A stretch of DNA of 64,000 nucleotides from Pontederia crassipes (taxonomy: Eukaryota > Streptophyta > Magnoliopsida > Commelinales > Pontederiaceae), in assembly GCA_030549335.1 (NCBI GenBank), contig CM060193.1:42517391-42581390 (forward strand), given 5' to 3'. This document shows, piece by piece, positions 12,901 through 24,180 of the stretch (its first letter is position 1; every line of letters begins with the position of its first letter). The notes under the pieces are model-generated. The model was not told the origin of the DNA. It ran no database searches and saw nothing but the letters and a program-made list of their open reading frames with translations. A program made the position numbers and the translations under genes.

Positions 12901-15900
12901 TGTGTTGGACTAGATCTCAATCTTCAAGCTGGGTCTCATCATTAGCTTTCTCAAGCGGCTGATGCACTTGTCAAATGGACTTTCTTAGCCTGCCAAGAAG
13001 CTGATGCACTTTCTTAGCCTGCCAAGCAGCTGATGCACTTGTCAAATGCACCTTTTTTTGAGGAGTTGACAAATGCACCTTGGTTTTGGGCATGGATCAA
13101 TCATGCCAAATCTTCTTTATTTCTTATGGAGTGACCGATCAAGCTACTTCTTGTGCACCAGAGTTTCTACATACACTGATTAGTGTCTCGTCAATCACAT
13201 ATCTCGGACTGCCACTGTTAGATAGATCATCCCATTGTGCTACATTGATCCCATGGAGCATAGATTGCAAGGCTAGTATTCTCGACTCCTCATGAAAGGA
13301 GGTCATTTGGTCCTCTTCATGTGGGTGCTCTACCTTATCAACATACTATATGTCAGTCTTATGGATGCCAGCACAAGTTGGCGACTAGATTCCTTGCGGA
13401 GCAAGTTCCTTCGGCAAAGCTGCAACTCTGTGAAGTTCACCTAGTAACTTGGAGGGCCATTTTCCAGCCAACCTCGGATGGCGGCTTGGGGGTTCATGAT
13501 CTGCGTCATCTCAACCTGCCCTTCTTGCACACTGAGTTAGGCAAATCATGGGATGCACAAAGGACCTATGGTGCTAAGTTTCCATTGCATCTTATGGCAG
13601 GGTCTCTTGCAATGTTGTCAAACACGTAAAACGGGCTCGACACGGAGGGTCGGCAAAACACGTAAATCGTGAACACGTAACACGACACGGCCGATTCTAC
13701 CAGATTTTTATTTAATATATTATATATATACATGTAAATATATATATGTATATATAAGTAATTAGTGGTGAGATGCAAATTCTTTTGAACTTATAAGTAC
13801 CAAATGCAATATTACATAAGCAAAATTCTAATTTTAAGATCAATTCATGACATTAACAATTATTTTCTTATATATTAAAATATTACAACAACAACAACAA
13901 AGCCTTATCCCACTAGGTGGGGTCGGCTATATATTAAAATATTAGTTCATGAAAAATTAACACCTCAAAAAATTATAATAAGAACAGACTAATGGAAATT
14001 GATAAATCAATAAATAATGTTAACAGTTAATTCATGAAAAACTAATACATCATTAAAATTATAATAATAACAAAAATTAGCACATCAATTCATAAAAATA
14101 ATTCGTGATCAATTCATAAAAAATTAAGACAACAATAAATTTAGAATAATAACAGTAGTTGGTGATCTCATTTTATTAAACAAATATTAACAATAGCAGC
14201 ACTATAAAAATTGTTATAAATTTATAACATTAAAAAAAACTAAATATGCCCCCGTCCACGAGCGCCGCGGCGGCGACTGTAAGTCATATGCTGATGCCTC
14301 GCCGCTGCGGAGAGCAGTGGCAAAAAGAAATGAGAAACCGCTCACGTGCGCGGAGAGAGAAAGGGAAAAAATGCTAGGGTGTGCGAAGGGAGAGGGAGAA
14401 AAGGGTAAGGGAGAGAGGAGAGGGAGAGAAGGCCTGCTCGGGTGAGTGAAGAGAGAAAGGGAGAGGGAGAGAAGAGAAAGGGAGAGGGCGTACCTGGTCG
14501 GCGACAGCATCAGGACAGCAGCAGAGAGCGGCGGCGGCGGCGAAGTAAAGACATCAGTGACAGCAGAAGATGAGTGATGGCAGCATCAGCAGACGAGCAT
14601 CGGCGGCGGCGGCGGCGGGACAGCGGCGACGGTGGCAGAAGGTCAGCGGCGGTGATGGCAGCAGGTCAGCAGCGGCGGCAGCAGGACAGCGGCGGCGGTG
14701 GCAGCAGGTCAGCGACGGTGATGGCAGAGCAACATCGGCGGACAGGAAACAAAAGGAGGAAAAGATTGATGAGTGCCCGTCACAAATTATAAAAGGTACA
14801 CCATACGTGGGTGAACGAGCAGGTAAAAAAAGGGATCGGCGGACACGGAGTCAACACGCGATTCCACCGATTCTACGCACTGACACGCGATTCCACCGCG
14901 TGTTGACGAAACGCGATTCTGGATAGAATTGAACACGTTTGGCCGGTGTAGGCTCGTAGAATCGTGCGATCAAGTGTGGATTTCTCGTTCTAGAGTCACA
15001 AGTGAACACCACTGGAGCTCTTGCAGATGCTTTCCCGAGTTTAATGGCACTTACGCCAGATCCATGGCATCAATGCTACATTTCTGGATAGCAAGTAGTT
15101 GAGCAAATGAGGGACCGTAGACACCTCAATTAACATCTGGCCTTCCAGATCAGCATATGGTGGACCTTCTGATACTCCATTAAATGATCTCACATTTTCG
15201 TCCAGATGCCTCCAAGGCAGATTGCTATACATGGATCTTTGAGTGGTTGTCTACAAGGACTGTATATCTGTGACTTCTTCCAAAGAGAACTACACATCAA
15301 ACCAACTCGGGACAAATTGTAGACAAATATAGAAGATCTACATCCTTTTCAAACTCAAGACCTTTCCCATGACTTCTTTGACAAGGTAAGCTTCTCACCT
15401 GCGCCTATATAGAGCAAGATGGGCGCCACACGCGGTTTTGAGGTGGAGGATCGCAACCACCTGATTTTGCCCTTCCTACAGCAATAAAGGTATGGCAATG
15501 TGCAGGTAACATGGAGATTGACACTTCTGCAATGGAATATTCTTGGAACTCGCTATGAGCACTGGTGGCATAGGAGAGGCATGTGTGGATACAGTCACTC
15601 CCGAAATCACTGACTATCATATGGGCTATCAGACAACAATGTAACCACAATTTTTTGGGACTGTGGACAACATCCTACACCATGCCTTTTCTTTGATCAG
15701 TGAGAAAATGAGAGAGAGATTGACAGAAAAATTATCTCCCTTATTGCATCTCAGGGATCCTCTTGTATTATATATGTATCTCTAAGGCCTAAGCATATAT
15801 ACCATATATATAAATAGGAGTCCTCTATGTATATAATCATTATTATAAGGAAATATCCCTAACAGAATCTCTCTTTACATGTAAAGAGCACAGAATATCT

Positions 15901-18900
15901 GTAGTTCTGTACTAAAGGATGCACAGATCTGTGCTAGCGTTCCTTGTAAGAATTGTTGTAGAATGTACATTGATACAAGGGGCTGCAGAATTGCTTTTTT
16001 TTTTTTTTTTTGGAGAGGAAGGCTGCAGAATTGTTGCAGCAAAAAAGAACTAGGGTTTTCTTTGAGGGGGGGGGGGGGGGGGGGGGGGGCTTTGATACCA
16101 TGAAAAAATGATAGAAAGATTAACGGAAAACTTTATTAACAGAAAAATTTATCTCCCGTATTGCATCTTTTTTTTTTTTTTGAGGAGGAAAAAGGATGAC
16201 CACCAGAGTTGTGGTCGTCATCCAGCTATATGTAAAACTGAGAAATGGAAGTCATGTACAAGTGTAGGCTCTCAAAGGAGAGCAGCAATAACATGGACAG
16301 TAACTCGACTAGCCAAAACCCCATTCTGAAAGGCCTGATCGTCCTCTATGCATATAACCATTATTAGAAGGAACATCACTAATGGAATATCATTTTATAT
16401 GGAAAGAGATACTCCTAATAATCAGGAACGGGGAAATGGATTATTTTTCTTTTTACGATGTATTTGGATTCTCTTACATGTACATCTCCTTTTATAAAGT
16501 TCTAATAGTTGTCCTCTTTCTTCTAAAAAAAAACATAATAATGATGACTACGTATCCATTAAAAAAGTAAAAGAAAAGGAAAAATGGTAGTCATCCAATT
16601 TGTATTAAAATCAAAAGGCATCTACATTGCAATAGATCATCTCACATTATTAATCCATTTTTCATACTGAGACTAACCATTTGGAGGGTAAATCTCAATA
16701 ATGGTCCTCGGACCTTACCTTTCTTCCTAACCTGATTCTCCAATTTTAGTTTGTATAAAGATCGTGCTCCAACTAAAGGATAGTAGTACCAAAAAAGGGA
16801 GCTGCAATTTATTTTTTTCACATCGCACATATTTTTGGTGCAAACGACTGCTAGGATAAATGAAGATACCAACCACCAAGCTGCCGTATAGTTCGTTTCA
16901 TTTTGTTACATGATGATTCGATAACAGCTCCTTCATTTTTCAATACATTTAAAAAAAATTTAGAAGAATACATTTCAAATTTGTTGGTTAGTGCAATAGA
17001 AACATAGAAAATCCTTGGTGAATATCATGCAAATGGGCAAAGGGCGTGTGTTCTGCACACATGAGCTGTGCATATCCTAATCATCCAAATAAAAATCAAA
17101 GATCATAATTTTAATCACTCACATGAGATTTGCACATCTATAACCTTTTATTTTCATTAGGATGGCCACCAAGGTAGTCAAAAACGCGAGTCAACTCGTA
17201 GAATCGTACGATTCTACGAGTTCACCCCGGCGAAACGTGTTCATTTCCAGCTGGAATCGCGTTCTGGCGAGTCCCAGTATGACGCGTAGAAACGGTGGAA
17301 TCGCGTTCCGTTTTTTCCCCCTCCCGCTCATTCGCCTGCCTTTTTCTCCCAAATCGCAAAGCCCTAAAATCCTTTTTCGTCCGCTACTCTCTCTCACCAC
17401 CACGACATCGCTGCTGGTGTTCGCTTCTGCAGCCCCCCTTTCTTGCACTGTTCGCCGCCTACAGCCCGCCCCCGTGCTGCTGCTGCTCATCATTGTTCGC
17501 CCCTGCTTGTGCTGCTGCTTCTCGGCGTTGTTCGCCCCTGACCGTTGACTCATTCTCTCTCTCTCTCTCTGTATGTGGCTGCTCACTGTGCCATCTTTTT
17601 CCTTTCTATGTGTAACCTCACTGTTCGCCGCCTAAGGATGCCCTGCTCATGCTATTCATCCCTGCAGCCACCGCTGACCTCCTGCAGCCGTCCACCCTCT
17701 CTTTCTATTGCTGCCGGTACGCCCTCCCTCCCTCTTTCTCTAACAAAGGCACTCCCTCGGTTCCTCCCTCTTTCTTTGTGTCTTTGCGAACAGCAAAGCC
17801 TCCCTCGGATCCTTCCACTTTCTCTGTGTTTGCAAACAGAGGACCGAGGTGTGTTTGTGATTAGATGAACCATGGGGGTTGGAACTCAGAATGTTATATT
17901 TACTCTAGTTGCGTTGTAGCCTGTAGACATATATCATTTGACAATTTGTTATTTTGTATGAACTTGGTTGATGATTTTAAGTTGAAAATTTTGCTTCATT
18001 TTTAAAAAATGATATATATTATTTTGATCTATGCTAGTTAATATGTAAAATATTTTTCTGGTAGAATCGGCCATGTCGAGTTACGTGTATACGATTTCGT
18101 GTTTTCCCGACTGCTCCGTGCCGTGTCCGTTTTACGTGTTTGACAACATTGATGGCCACAATTACGACAATTCATATTATGTGCAGACTTGCACAACATG
18201 TTCCCTTTTCCCAATGCAAAGAGCATGCAAAACACCAGATAGTTGTTAACTACAGTACATGAAAGATATAATGTGAAGAATCAAACTTGCCCAAGGTCCT
18301 TGTTTCAGACTCTGGTTCCACATGAATATCTGGTAACAGGTGGTTTCACTAACAGTTGGACGACAAGATATCAATCTATTTCCGTTTGCTGCTACCTTGG
18401 TTGTGTGTACTTCGGCATTAAGTCCAAATGTACATGAAGTTTCCTAGTTTCTGCATTACAAATTAAGTACTCCCATCCCATTTGCCCAACCGTTGAGTTG
18501 ACAAAATAGCCTCATTGCCTATCCAACCTTAATAATACCAAACTGTGGACGTTGCAGGAATGAAAAAAAAAATGTAACTGTAAATCTTACCTAAATATGG
18601 GTCCTCTGTACTTGTCCTTTGATGTGTGATCAGTAGAAGGATGATAGAAAACACTCTTGATCGTAAAATTGGTACGCAAGTGTGAACTTAATTCCTCCTC
18701 TTGACGGTCAAACACCTTGCAATTGAAATGCAAGACCGGCTCCCGGCCTGGCATCCTGAAGAAGACCCTCATGCGCACGCTTCTCGTCAAGGGTTCGTCA
18801 TCTTGGAACTGCAACGGAGCGAGCAGTGCGGACACCACCACCTCCTCCTCCTCCAACGCTGGCTTCCGCCGGAGGAGCACGTCCTGAGCCCGCAGACTGG

Positions 18901-19159
18901 TGGGTTCCAAGTTGAAGCCTTCGACCTCCTCGTTCCCAGTCATTTCAAGGTCGCTCTACAATTGAGGCATTAAAAACATAGAATCCATGTGTGATGACGA
19001 CTACAAGTACAGAATCCGGGGAGCGATGGAGGTGAATACCTCAGAAGTGCCTCGGGCGGCGCTGGAGATCTCGTGGTCGATCTCGGAGCGGAGTGCGGCC
19101 AGAAGGCCGGGGTCCCGGAGGAAGGCGGCGCCCCGCCGCCGGAGTTGCCTCAAAGACAT
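6814..19159 (-). CDS. MAM33/p32-family mitochondrial matrix glycoprotein-like protein
   Basis: Three exons join in frame: 19159-19040, 18955-18591 and 6979-6814 (120 + 365 + 166 nt, 216 residues). Borders are GAG|GTATTC, TGTAG|AGC, TTTAG|GTAAGA and TTGCAG|GTCC. The N-terminus MSLRQLRRRGAAF is basic and amphipathic like a mitochondrial presequence. Then come the family's LLAALRSEIDHEISS helix, a beta-rich middle (exon 2, with VVVSALLAP and PVLHFNCKVF) and the C-terminal signature YRGPIFRSLESQLQNGWKEY followed by RGVTPKLTNFLFEYL. MAM33/p32 proteins are acidic trimeric mitochondrial matrix proteins; plant members have been linked to oxidative phosphorylation and complex I assembly. Intron 2 is 11.6 kb and full of transposons. 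Exons 1-2 are GC-rich and exon 3 is AT-rich, a gradient common in monocots. The start codon is the only ATG before the conserved helix in that frame. Confidence 0.85.
8377..8595 (-). mobile_element. RTE-tailed short retroelement with internal 43-bp tandem duplication
   Basis: A standard tail (TTG repeats on the minus strand) and middle block are present. The segment GGATTTTATGCTGGCTGTCG...CCTCCTCCT occurs twice in direct tandem (second copy from 8522). On its 5' side the element continues into about 33 bp (ACATGATGTAAAAAATATG onward) also found beside the copy at 11770-11928. Confidence 0.75.
11770..11928 (-). mobile_element. RTE-tailed short retroelement with 13-bp TSD
   Basis: It is flanked by ACATGATGTAAAA at 11757-11769 and 11929-11941. 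On the minus strand it begins near TTTATAGCCGGTCCCAAGCC, so it is slightly 5'-truncated, and it ends in TTG repeats. Few differences from the consensus suggest a fairly young insertion. Confidence 0.8.
12180..12840 (-). other. Unexplained transcript-like block in MAM33-like intron 2
   Basis: A minus-strand frame of 93 codons (12189-12470) and GC-richer sequence up to about 12830 stand out from the AT-rich intron. I recognise no domain in the translation. It could be a decayed retrocopy of a host mRNA, part of an alternative first exon, or chance. No splice structure or poly(A) tract settles it. Confidence 0.25.
13612..15016. mobile_element. MULE-like element A inserted in an L1 fragment
   Basis: The left end (ATGTTGTCAAACACGTAAAA) is nearly identical to the reversed right end of the element at 17170-18150. 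The flanks are TCTCTTGCA (13603-13611) and GCTCTTGCA (15017-15025), a 9-bp duplication with one mismatch. The interior contains a GGC/GCA-rich block (14250-14760) whose ORFs look like repeat translation, not genes. The right terminus is diverged. The element carries a nested 42-bp retroposed tail. Confidence 0.7.
13886..13927 (-). mobile_element. 42-bp retroposed RTE tail with 17-bp TSD
   Basis: A perfect direct repeat TATATATTAAAATATTA (13869-13885, 13928-13944) brackets only the last 42 bp of the RTE tail. It reads GCCGACCCCACCTAGTGGG...TTGTTG on the minus strand. This is an extreme 5' truncation. Confidence 0.85.
15993..16020 (-). mobile_element. 28-bp L1 tail insertion with 13-bp TSD
   Basis: GGCTGCAGAATTG occurs at 15980-15992 and 16021-16033 and encloses only a poly(T) run plus GGAGAGGAA. 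On the minus strand this is the last 9 nt of an L1 3' end plus its poly(A) tail. Confidence 0.7.
16066..16089 (+). repeat. 24-nt G homopolymer
   Basis: An uninterrupted run of 24 G beside the LTR-fossil binding-site motif. Its length is likely unstable and could be a sequencing or assembly artefact. Confidence 0.8.
16170..16330 (-). mobile_element. 5'-truncated L1 tail
   Basis: Poly(T), then GAGGAGG, then the terminal hairpin GGATGACCACC...GTGGTCGTCATCC, then about 100 bp of L1 3' sequence (GTCATGTACAAGTG is also found near 43370). It is inserted within the second block of the LTR fossil. Confidence 0.6.
17170..18150. mobile_element. MULE-like element B with 9-bp TSD
   Basis: The duplication GATGGCCAC (17161-17169, 18151-18159) flanks the element. 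The ends are CAAGGTAGTCAAAAACG and, reversed, AATGTTGTCAAACACG, sharing the core GTNGTCAAA. Subterminal blocks (CGATTCTACGAG; GGCCGATTCTACCAG) match element A. The interior (17300-17850) is GC- and CT-rich with overlapping ORFs in several frames and no known domain. Confidence 0.75.
18591..18955 (-). CDS. MAM33-like exon 2
   Basis: 121 codons plus two bases, opening SDLEMTGNEEVEGF and closing KDKYRGPIFR. It is acidic (EEEE near residue 77) and holds the beta-rich core of the p32 fold. The donor is AG|GTAAGA. Confidence 0.85.
19040..19159 (-). CDS. MAM33-like exon 1 (presequence)
   Basis: 40 codons from ATG. Four arginines fall within residues 4-9, followed by the conserved helix LLAALRSEIDHEI. 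The donor is GAG|GTATTC, phase 0, matching exon 2. Confidence 0.8.
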
Positions 19160-19541
19160 GGAATGGGGAGATTGTGCCTCCAATGGAGCGGCGACGATCC
19201 CCAGTCCCCACCCGACACAGAAACGCTGCCTTCAGTCGTATCTCGGTGACGGACACGATCTCTGTCACACATTTTGTATCGGTTCCGGGGGAATATCGCG
19301 GGTTGGAGTTTATGAGCTGAGGTAAAAAAAAAATCTAAAAGAAATGATAGATTAGATTAAAAAAATTGTAAGAAAATGATACAAATGTTTAGATATTACA
19401 TTTATGCTGAACAAAATGGATTTAAAAAACATGAAAACTTAATATTAGAAAGAAATATGCTATTAAGGATATAGCAAATATGTTAACCAATTAAAATAAA
19501 AAAATTACCAATGTACATTATAGATAATGATCTTTATGACT

Positions 19542-21397
19542 AGGGTACTATTTGACACATAAAAAAAGTAGAGTAACAAATAACAAATTGATTGAATTTA
19601 AACGTTAGGGTTAGCATTTCATTTTGAAAGTAGCTTTTAGAGGTTCAAAACACTATAATATATAGTATAATGATTTCACATTTTATTCTTAAAATACTCT
19701 CATTTTTTTATAAAAACCTTATTTAATTTTAAACATCATATATTATTTTTTTATTTTAAACTTTCACATCTTTAGTTTTATTTACAACACAAATAAGATT
19801 TTATTTAAAATAATCAACATTTTATAATATTTTTAAAAAAAATATTACTATCCAAAATAAGATATCATAAGTTAATTATTATGAATATGATGCTTAATTA
19901 TAAGAATGAGCATAAGTTATATTTTTATCATTTTATAAGCATACGTTAGTACAACCACTATATAATCATTATTTTCTAATTAAATAATTATTTTTAGTCA
20001 AATCACTATCTTTTAATCCAATCACTAACTTTTCAAAAATAGACTATAATCCAACAATTCTTGGAGTTGAATATTCAACTCGTGCATTTCCACTAGAGCC
20101 ATCTTATATGTTGTACCTTTGATATTGGTCACTCCTAATAGAAACTCAATTGTGAAATTTATCTCTACTTGTGATGATGATCATAGAATCTTTTCCAATA
20201 AAAAAAAACATGTTAAAATTAATTCACACCACATCCATATGGTGGTCAGTGGAGTTGGTCAACATTAATTATTTATCACACTGGCTAAGAAATCTCTATA
20301 TCATTTTCTTAGCATCTTAGTGACCTTCATAGTTGACACAACCATTTTACGATCCTCCGACGGTATACCTCTTTTAACCAATTGACCCTTAGTAGAAACT
20401 CTTATTAGGATCTTTCTCTCTACAAATAACATAAGCATCATATTCGGACAATCACTTTTATGCCCCAAATGATACCATAATCCTTCATTTGCAAGATTAT
20501 TATGATGGGTACATTCGACTTTCTAATTGACATGCCACCCATGGCATCATAACTTTTATAGGGCAAGAAATAGTTTGCATGTTATTTCGCCATAAGGAGT
20601 ATACCTTGGACCATGCACCTAGAGTTCATTCTTATCGTTATCGAAGGGCCATGTAGTCTAACTAATTAAAGGCAAAATAATAAAAGCTACAAGTCAGGTG
20701 AAGCCATAACACCAAGTCCCTTGTTTTTGTTGTGTGGATCTCCCTATCCCATGCAACAAAGAGAATTTTACGCAAGGGGTGTGTGTGAGTGTGATACATG
20801 CATCCTCCCCCATGAAAAAAGATAACCACCGTGGTGTGATCTATCATTCACTTATCGACTGTTGTATTTTTCTATGTGACATGCCTTATAAAGAGGAGCT
20901 CTTTCACATAATAAGATGAAAGAAATGGAAAGAATGATATTATCGAGGTTAAAGAATGAAAATTGATTTTCGATTCCTATAGATATTGAATATTGAAGCT
21001 TCTTGTTCTCATTATACATATGCAATTACTGATTATTTTTTTATATACAATTTTGAAGAATAAAGCTCTATGTCATGTTTATTTAATATGATCAGATCTA
21101 TTTTTATTATTATGTTTGTCACACAGGTTTCTTCGAAGCAAGGGAGGATGGACCTTCTGCATTGATTCTTGTATGTACCTGATTTCTACCAGACTATTTT
21201 AAGTTGTGTGCAATGATGTTTTGGTGGCATGACACATGAATTAGGATATCTCTTTTTTTTTCTTTTTCGATTGTCACCCCAGTGTTCGGGAAGTGGCGCC
21301 GATCGTCCAACCCAATTAGTGCTAAGAGTTATGCGCACTGGTCATAAATTAGAATCTCGACCCACTATTTTGTTATCGTCCCGGATAACATGTTAAG
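19542..21397. repeat. Dispersed 1.85-kb repeat, copy 1 (uninterrupted)
   Basis: Nearly identical to 54795-58011 once the RTE LINE in that copy is set aside. It starts AGGGTACTATTTGACACAT and stops near AACATGTTAAG. Short ORFs such as 20662-20847 (minus) are identical in both copies. A possible 44-nt exon lies at about 21127-21170 (CACAG|GTTTCTTCGAAGC...TTCTT|GTATGT), which may be a captured gene piece. No terminal repeats or TSD were found, so the type is open. Helitron-like capture or plain segmental duplication are both possible. Confidence 0.75.
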
Positions 21398-21428
21398 CTA
21401 TGAGGAGCACTCCACCCCAACTCCGCGC
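21257..21428 (-). mobile_element. tRNA-type SINE with 11-bp TSD
   Basis: ATATCTCTTTT at 21246-21256 and 21429-21439 flanks the element. On the minus strand it has an A-box-like TAGCTTAACATG, a B-box-like GGGTCGAGATTC about 40 bp further on, and an A-rich end after GGGGTGACAATCG. A shortened version occurs at the end of repeat copy 2 (about 57880-58011). Confidence 0.6.
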
Positions 21429-22059
21429 ATATCTCTTTTATATTTCATGCTGAGCCTTTGATGTCGAACCTTGAGTGGTAAACAATTAATGTACCATTTG
21501 ATACTATTGAAGCTCTAATTGAAATGGTCATGGTATTACTATTTTGTATCTTGTTAATATCATTTTATATTTTTTTTTTCATTCTCGTGTGTCATTTTAT
21601 TTGAGTAAATTGCTTAATATTATGATCAGGAAAGAAGTATACTAACATTTGGAAAGATAAAAAAACAAACTTACGAGCGAATTTTAGGGCATTACAAAAA
21701 GAAAACATACAATCTGATACATGATCCTTTCGTCTGATCATGATATTTCCGTTGAGACAGTTATAACACTTGATTAATACTCCTTAATTATGATTAAGCT
21801 TGATATATCATCATAGTTATGTCACTGTTTACTCCTGTGGTGTGCTGCCAGGTGCCCTTCTATCTACAGGCATTACGTACATACAATTCGTTTATCCATA
21901 TAATATATATACCATATATAAATATATTATGATGATCTGCCGATAATGAAGGAAAGATATATCAAGTGTTTGTTGACTAGGCGCCATGTTAGGATCGAGT
22001 GTTTGCAATCCGGGGTGTGATTTTGCAGGACTGTTTCCATTCCACCACTCTCAGCTAAT

Positions 22060-22093
22060 TATAAATAATGCACTCTTCAAATACGGGACTAGC

Positions 22094-22128
<35 letters not shown>
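22060..22128 (+). promoter_or_regulatory. TATA box and GA-repeat leader of the glucanase gene
   Basis: TATAAATA lies at 22060-22067, 62 bp before the start codon. A GA dinucleotide run of about 30 nt ends exactly at the ATG. GA repeats in plant leaders can bind BPC/GAGA factors; that role is inference here. Confidence 0.5.
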
Positions 22129-22135
<7 letters not shown>

Positions 22136-22691
22136 AGGTCCATGTTCTATTGGTTTACTGGGTTGCTTTATGGCTTCTGTCCTGCTTTAGCTGCATTCGC
22201 ACAGGTACATTTGCAACAACGTTTGCCAAACAACCAGTTTCCTGTTCTCAGATCATTAATTGATGTGTCTCCTTTCTTTCTCCATGATTCAATATGATGA
22301 TGATGATTGTTCTCATTTCTTAACCCGGAGTTCCCCGGTCCATTTTACCGTTCCCGATCAAGAGCAAGAATTTGGTAGCAACCTTGATGAGGTTCGCCAA
22401 AATGAGTTTTTAGGAATTTGCTACAGATCAAATTCAGCAGTTCTGCAGAGGCCTTTATAACTATCTTTATCAGAAACAAACAAACCAAAAAACACATATA
22501 TCAGGAGCTGTTGCATATGTGAAAGCCTTCAGCTGATACAACGAAGAGATCATGACATTTTTGTTCAATGTACTTGGAAGAGATAATGAATTCATAGAAC
22601 GTATGGTAGATATCAACAGAGCAACTCGATGATGTCGCTTCAAGTCCTAGTTATCAATTATTATGTTTTCCAGTCGAACGAGCGAGAGACA

Positions 22692-22874
22692 TGCTAGAAG
22701 AAAATTGCGAAGATTCCGACGGGTAAGAAACCTTCGCAAATTTAGATAGATTTTACGACGGCTCAAAATTTCCTTCAAAAATACAAAGGTTATATGCACC
22801 TTCGATAGTACCGACGGATTTCGATACTTTTACGAAGGATATAGGCATCAGAAAGTCCCATTTTTCTTATAGTG
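22692..22874. mobile_element. Mini CACTA-like element in the glucanase intron
   Basis: On the minus strand it starts CACTATAAGAAAAATGGGAC, the classic CACTA terminus. The left end TGCTAGAAGAAAATTGCG is a diverged inverted copy. ACA repeats at 22689-22691 and 22875-22877 fit a 3-bp TSD. Subterminal CGAAGG and GACGG motifs recur in both orientations. It has no coding capacity. Confidence 0.65.
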
Positions 22875-23899
22875 ACAGCAGATGCAGAATTTAAGATATC
22901 TTATGATAGCGAAATTGTGTCATAGCAAATGTCAGTAATCTCAAGTTCCAAACTCAGAATCACTTGGGACACCAAATTAGTCCTAGTAGCCTTGGAAGAA
23001 ACCAATTACAAATCTTCTTTTTTAACGGAGGCTATTTTATATTTATTCTTTCATGATTTAATCTCGTGTCAAAAATTAATTATTTCTTGATATATATCTC
23101 TGAACCTAAACATATATATATATATATATATATATTAATAGCTCAACTTAGATTTTAATGAGCCAAAATTGTTGAGTTGAGACTTGAGATGAAAACTGAT
23201 GAACCACTGTTTTTACCTAGCAAGTTGATGACGCTCAGACGATGTCCACCTGGTTAATTATTGCTTTTCTCCTTGTTTTATTTTGTTTTTTTTCCAATAT
23301 TATCTGGTCCTATCTCCGTTTGCATAACTAATCAATCCACATTTTGTGTTCATGCATGGATTCATAAATTGTACTGCAAGAGCCAATATGTAGTTTTACT
23401 TTAACAAACATATATCCTCCTGCAACCATGGAAGTTGTAACAACCATTTATAGTTTTCTGATTTTTTTTTTTATAAAACCTAACAACCATTTATATTTTT
23501 TTTTCTTCATTTTATATAAATGTAATAAAACCATTGTAGTAAATTGGTCAAATACGTGTGGAATGCCAACCATGCACCACAATAATTTAGTTATTCTACT
23601 TAGGTTTTCCATATCTAGTACATTCTTTAGATTAGCAACTTTTATTTATAAAAATATTATGAAAGGAAAAATACTATTGAAGAAAGAGGGAAATATAACA
23701 CGAGAAAATAAACATCTAAAAAATAAGAGAAAATATAGAAAGATAAAATCATGGAGAGAAATATTGAACTATGGTAGAAAAAAAATTAAACAAGTCTCAA
23801 GTTGGGATCATTGCATCCTAAAGCATTGTTGAACCACACTTTGACGAATCTATCGTCCAAATCCGATCGGACGATGTACTAAATAGACAGTAGCATGCT

Positions 23900-24138
23900 C
23901 CTTTATTGACTAAGGAGCATACCTATTAAATTCATATTATATTATATTATATTATATATATATATAACATAATTTAAGCAAAGAAAAAAAAGATATCAAG
24001 GAAAGACCAAAACAAATGGAAAAAATATTAAAGGAATAAAAAATAAAACAAAATAAAAAACAGGAACACTAAATGATAAATTGAGCCGACTTCAATAGTT
24101 ATATTATATATTTGAAAAAAAATTAGGATGTAGATCAA

Positions 24139-24176
<38 letters not shown>

Positions 24177-24180
24177 TAAG
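23900..24180. repeat. AT-rich tract with (TA)n runs before the glucanase exon 2
   Basis: TATTA repeats near 23936-23960 and a TA run of about 30 nt near 24140-24172. Simple sequence only. Confidence 0.7.

Larger units (their letters stand above)
13080..15690 (+). mobile_element. Decayed L1 LINE fragment (ORF2 C-terminal half), split by a MULE-like insertion
   Basis: The left part (13080-13611) has L1 ORF2 phrases such as SITYLGLPLLDRSS and HLVTWRAIFQPTSDGGLGVH. The right part (15026 to about 15690) continues with SLADAFPSL, which aligns with TLADSFPRL of the L1 at 43-49 kb. Removing the insertion at 13612-15016 and one 9-bp repeat restores continuity. The frame has many stops and shifts, so the fragment is old. 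Just upstream (12950-13080), short repeats of CTGATGCACTTGTCAAATG are seen. Confidence 0.65.
15701..16420 (-). mobile_element. Degraded LTR retrotransposon remnant (possibly Copia)
   Basis: Two related blocks, beginning at about 15701 and 16101 on the plus strand, each start TGA and share sequence around GAAAAATTTATCTCCC and CCTCTATG. At the inner edge of the second lies a primer-binding-site-like motif (TGGTATCAAAGC on the minus strand, 16090-16101). This fits a strongly shortened element with two LTRs and very little interior. It is fossil, clearly broken and old, and carries two L1-tail insertions. Confidence 0.35.
6980..18590 (-). other. MAM33-like intron 2, 11.6 kb, transposon-filled
   Basis: It holds two short RTE-tailed elements, an L1 fragment split by a MULE-like element that itself carries a 42-bp retroposed tail, a weak LTR fossil, L1 tails and a second MULE-like element. 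The stretch from about 8600 to 11750 is AT-rich and shows nothing recognisable. Confidence 0.7.

Noticed and set aside
14570-14926. 118-codon Ser/Arg/Gly-rich ORF
   Set aside because: It translates a GGC/GCA repeat inside MULE-like element A.
17162-17873. Several ORFs of 71-131 codons
   Set aside because: Interior of MULE-like element B, CT-rich in all frames, no family match.
20662-20847. 61-codon ORF identical in both repeat copies (also 55917-56102)
   Set aside because: Identity reflects the recent duplication of the DNA; an overlapping ORF lies on the other strand and no domain is visible.
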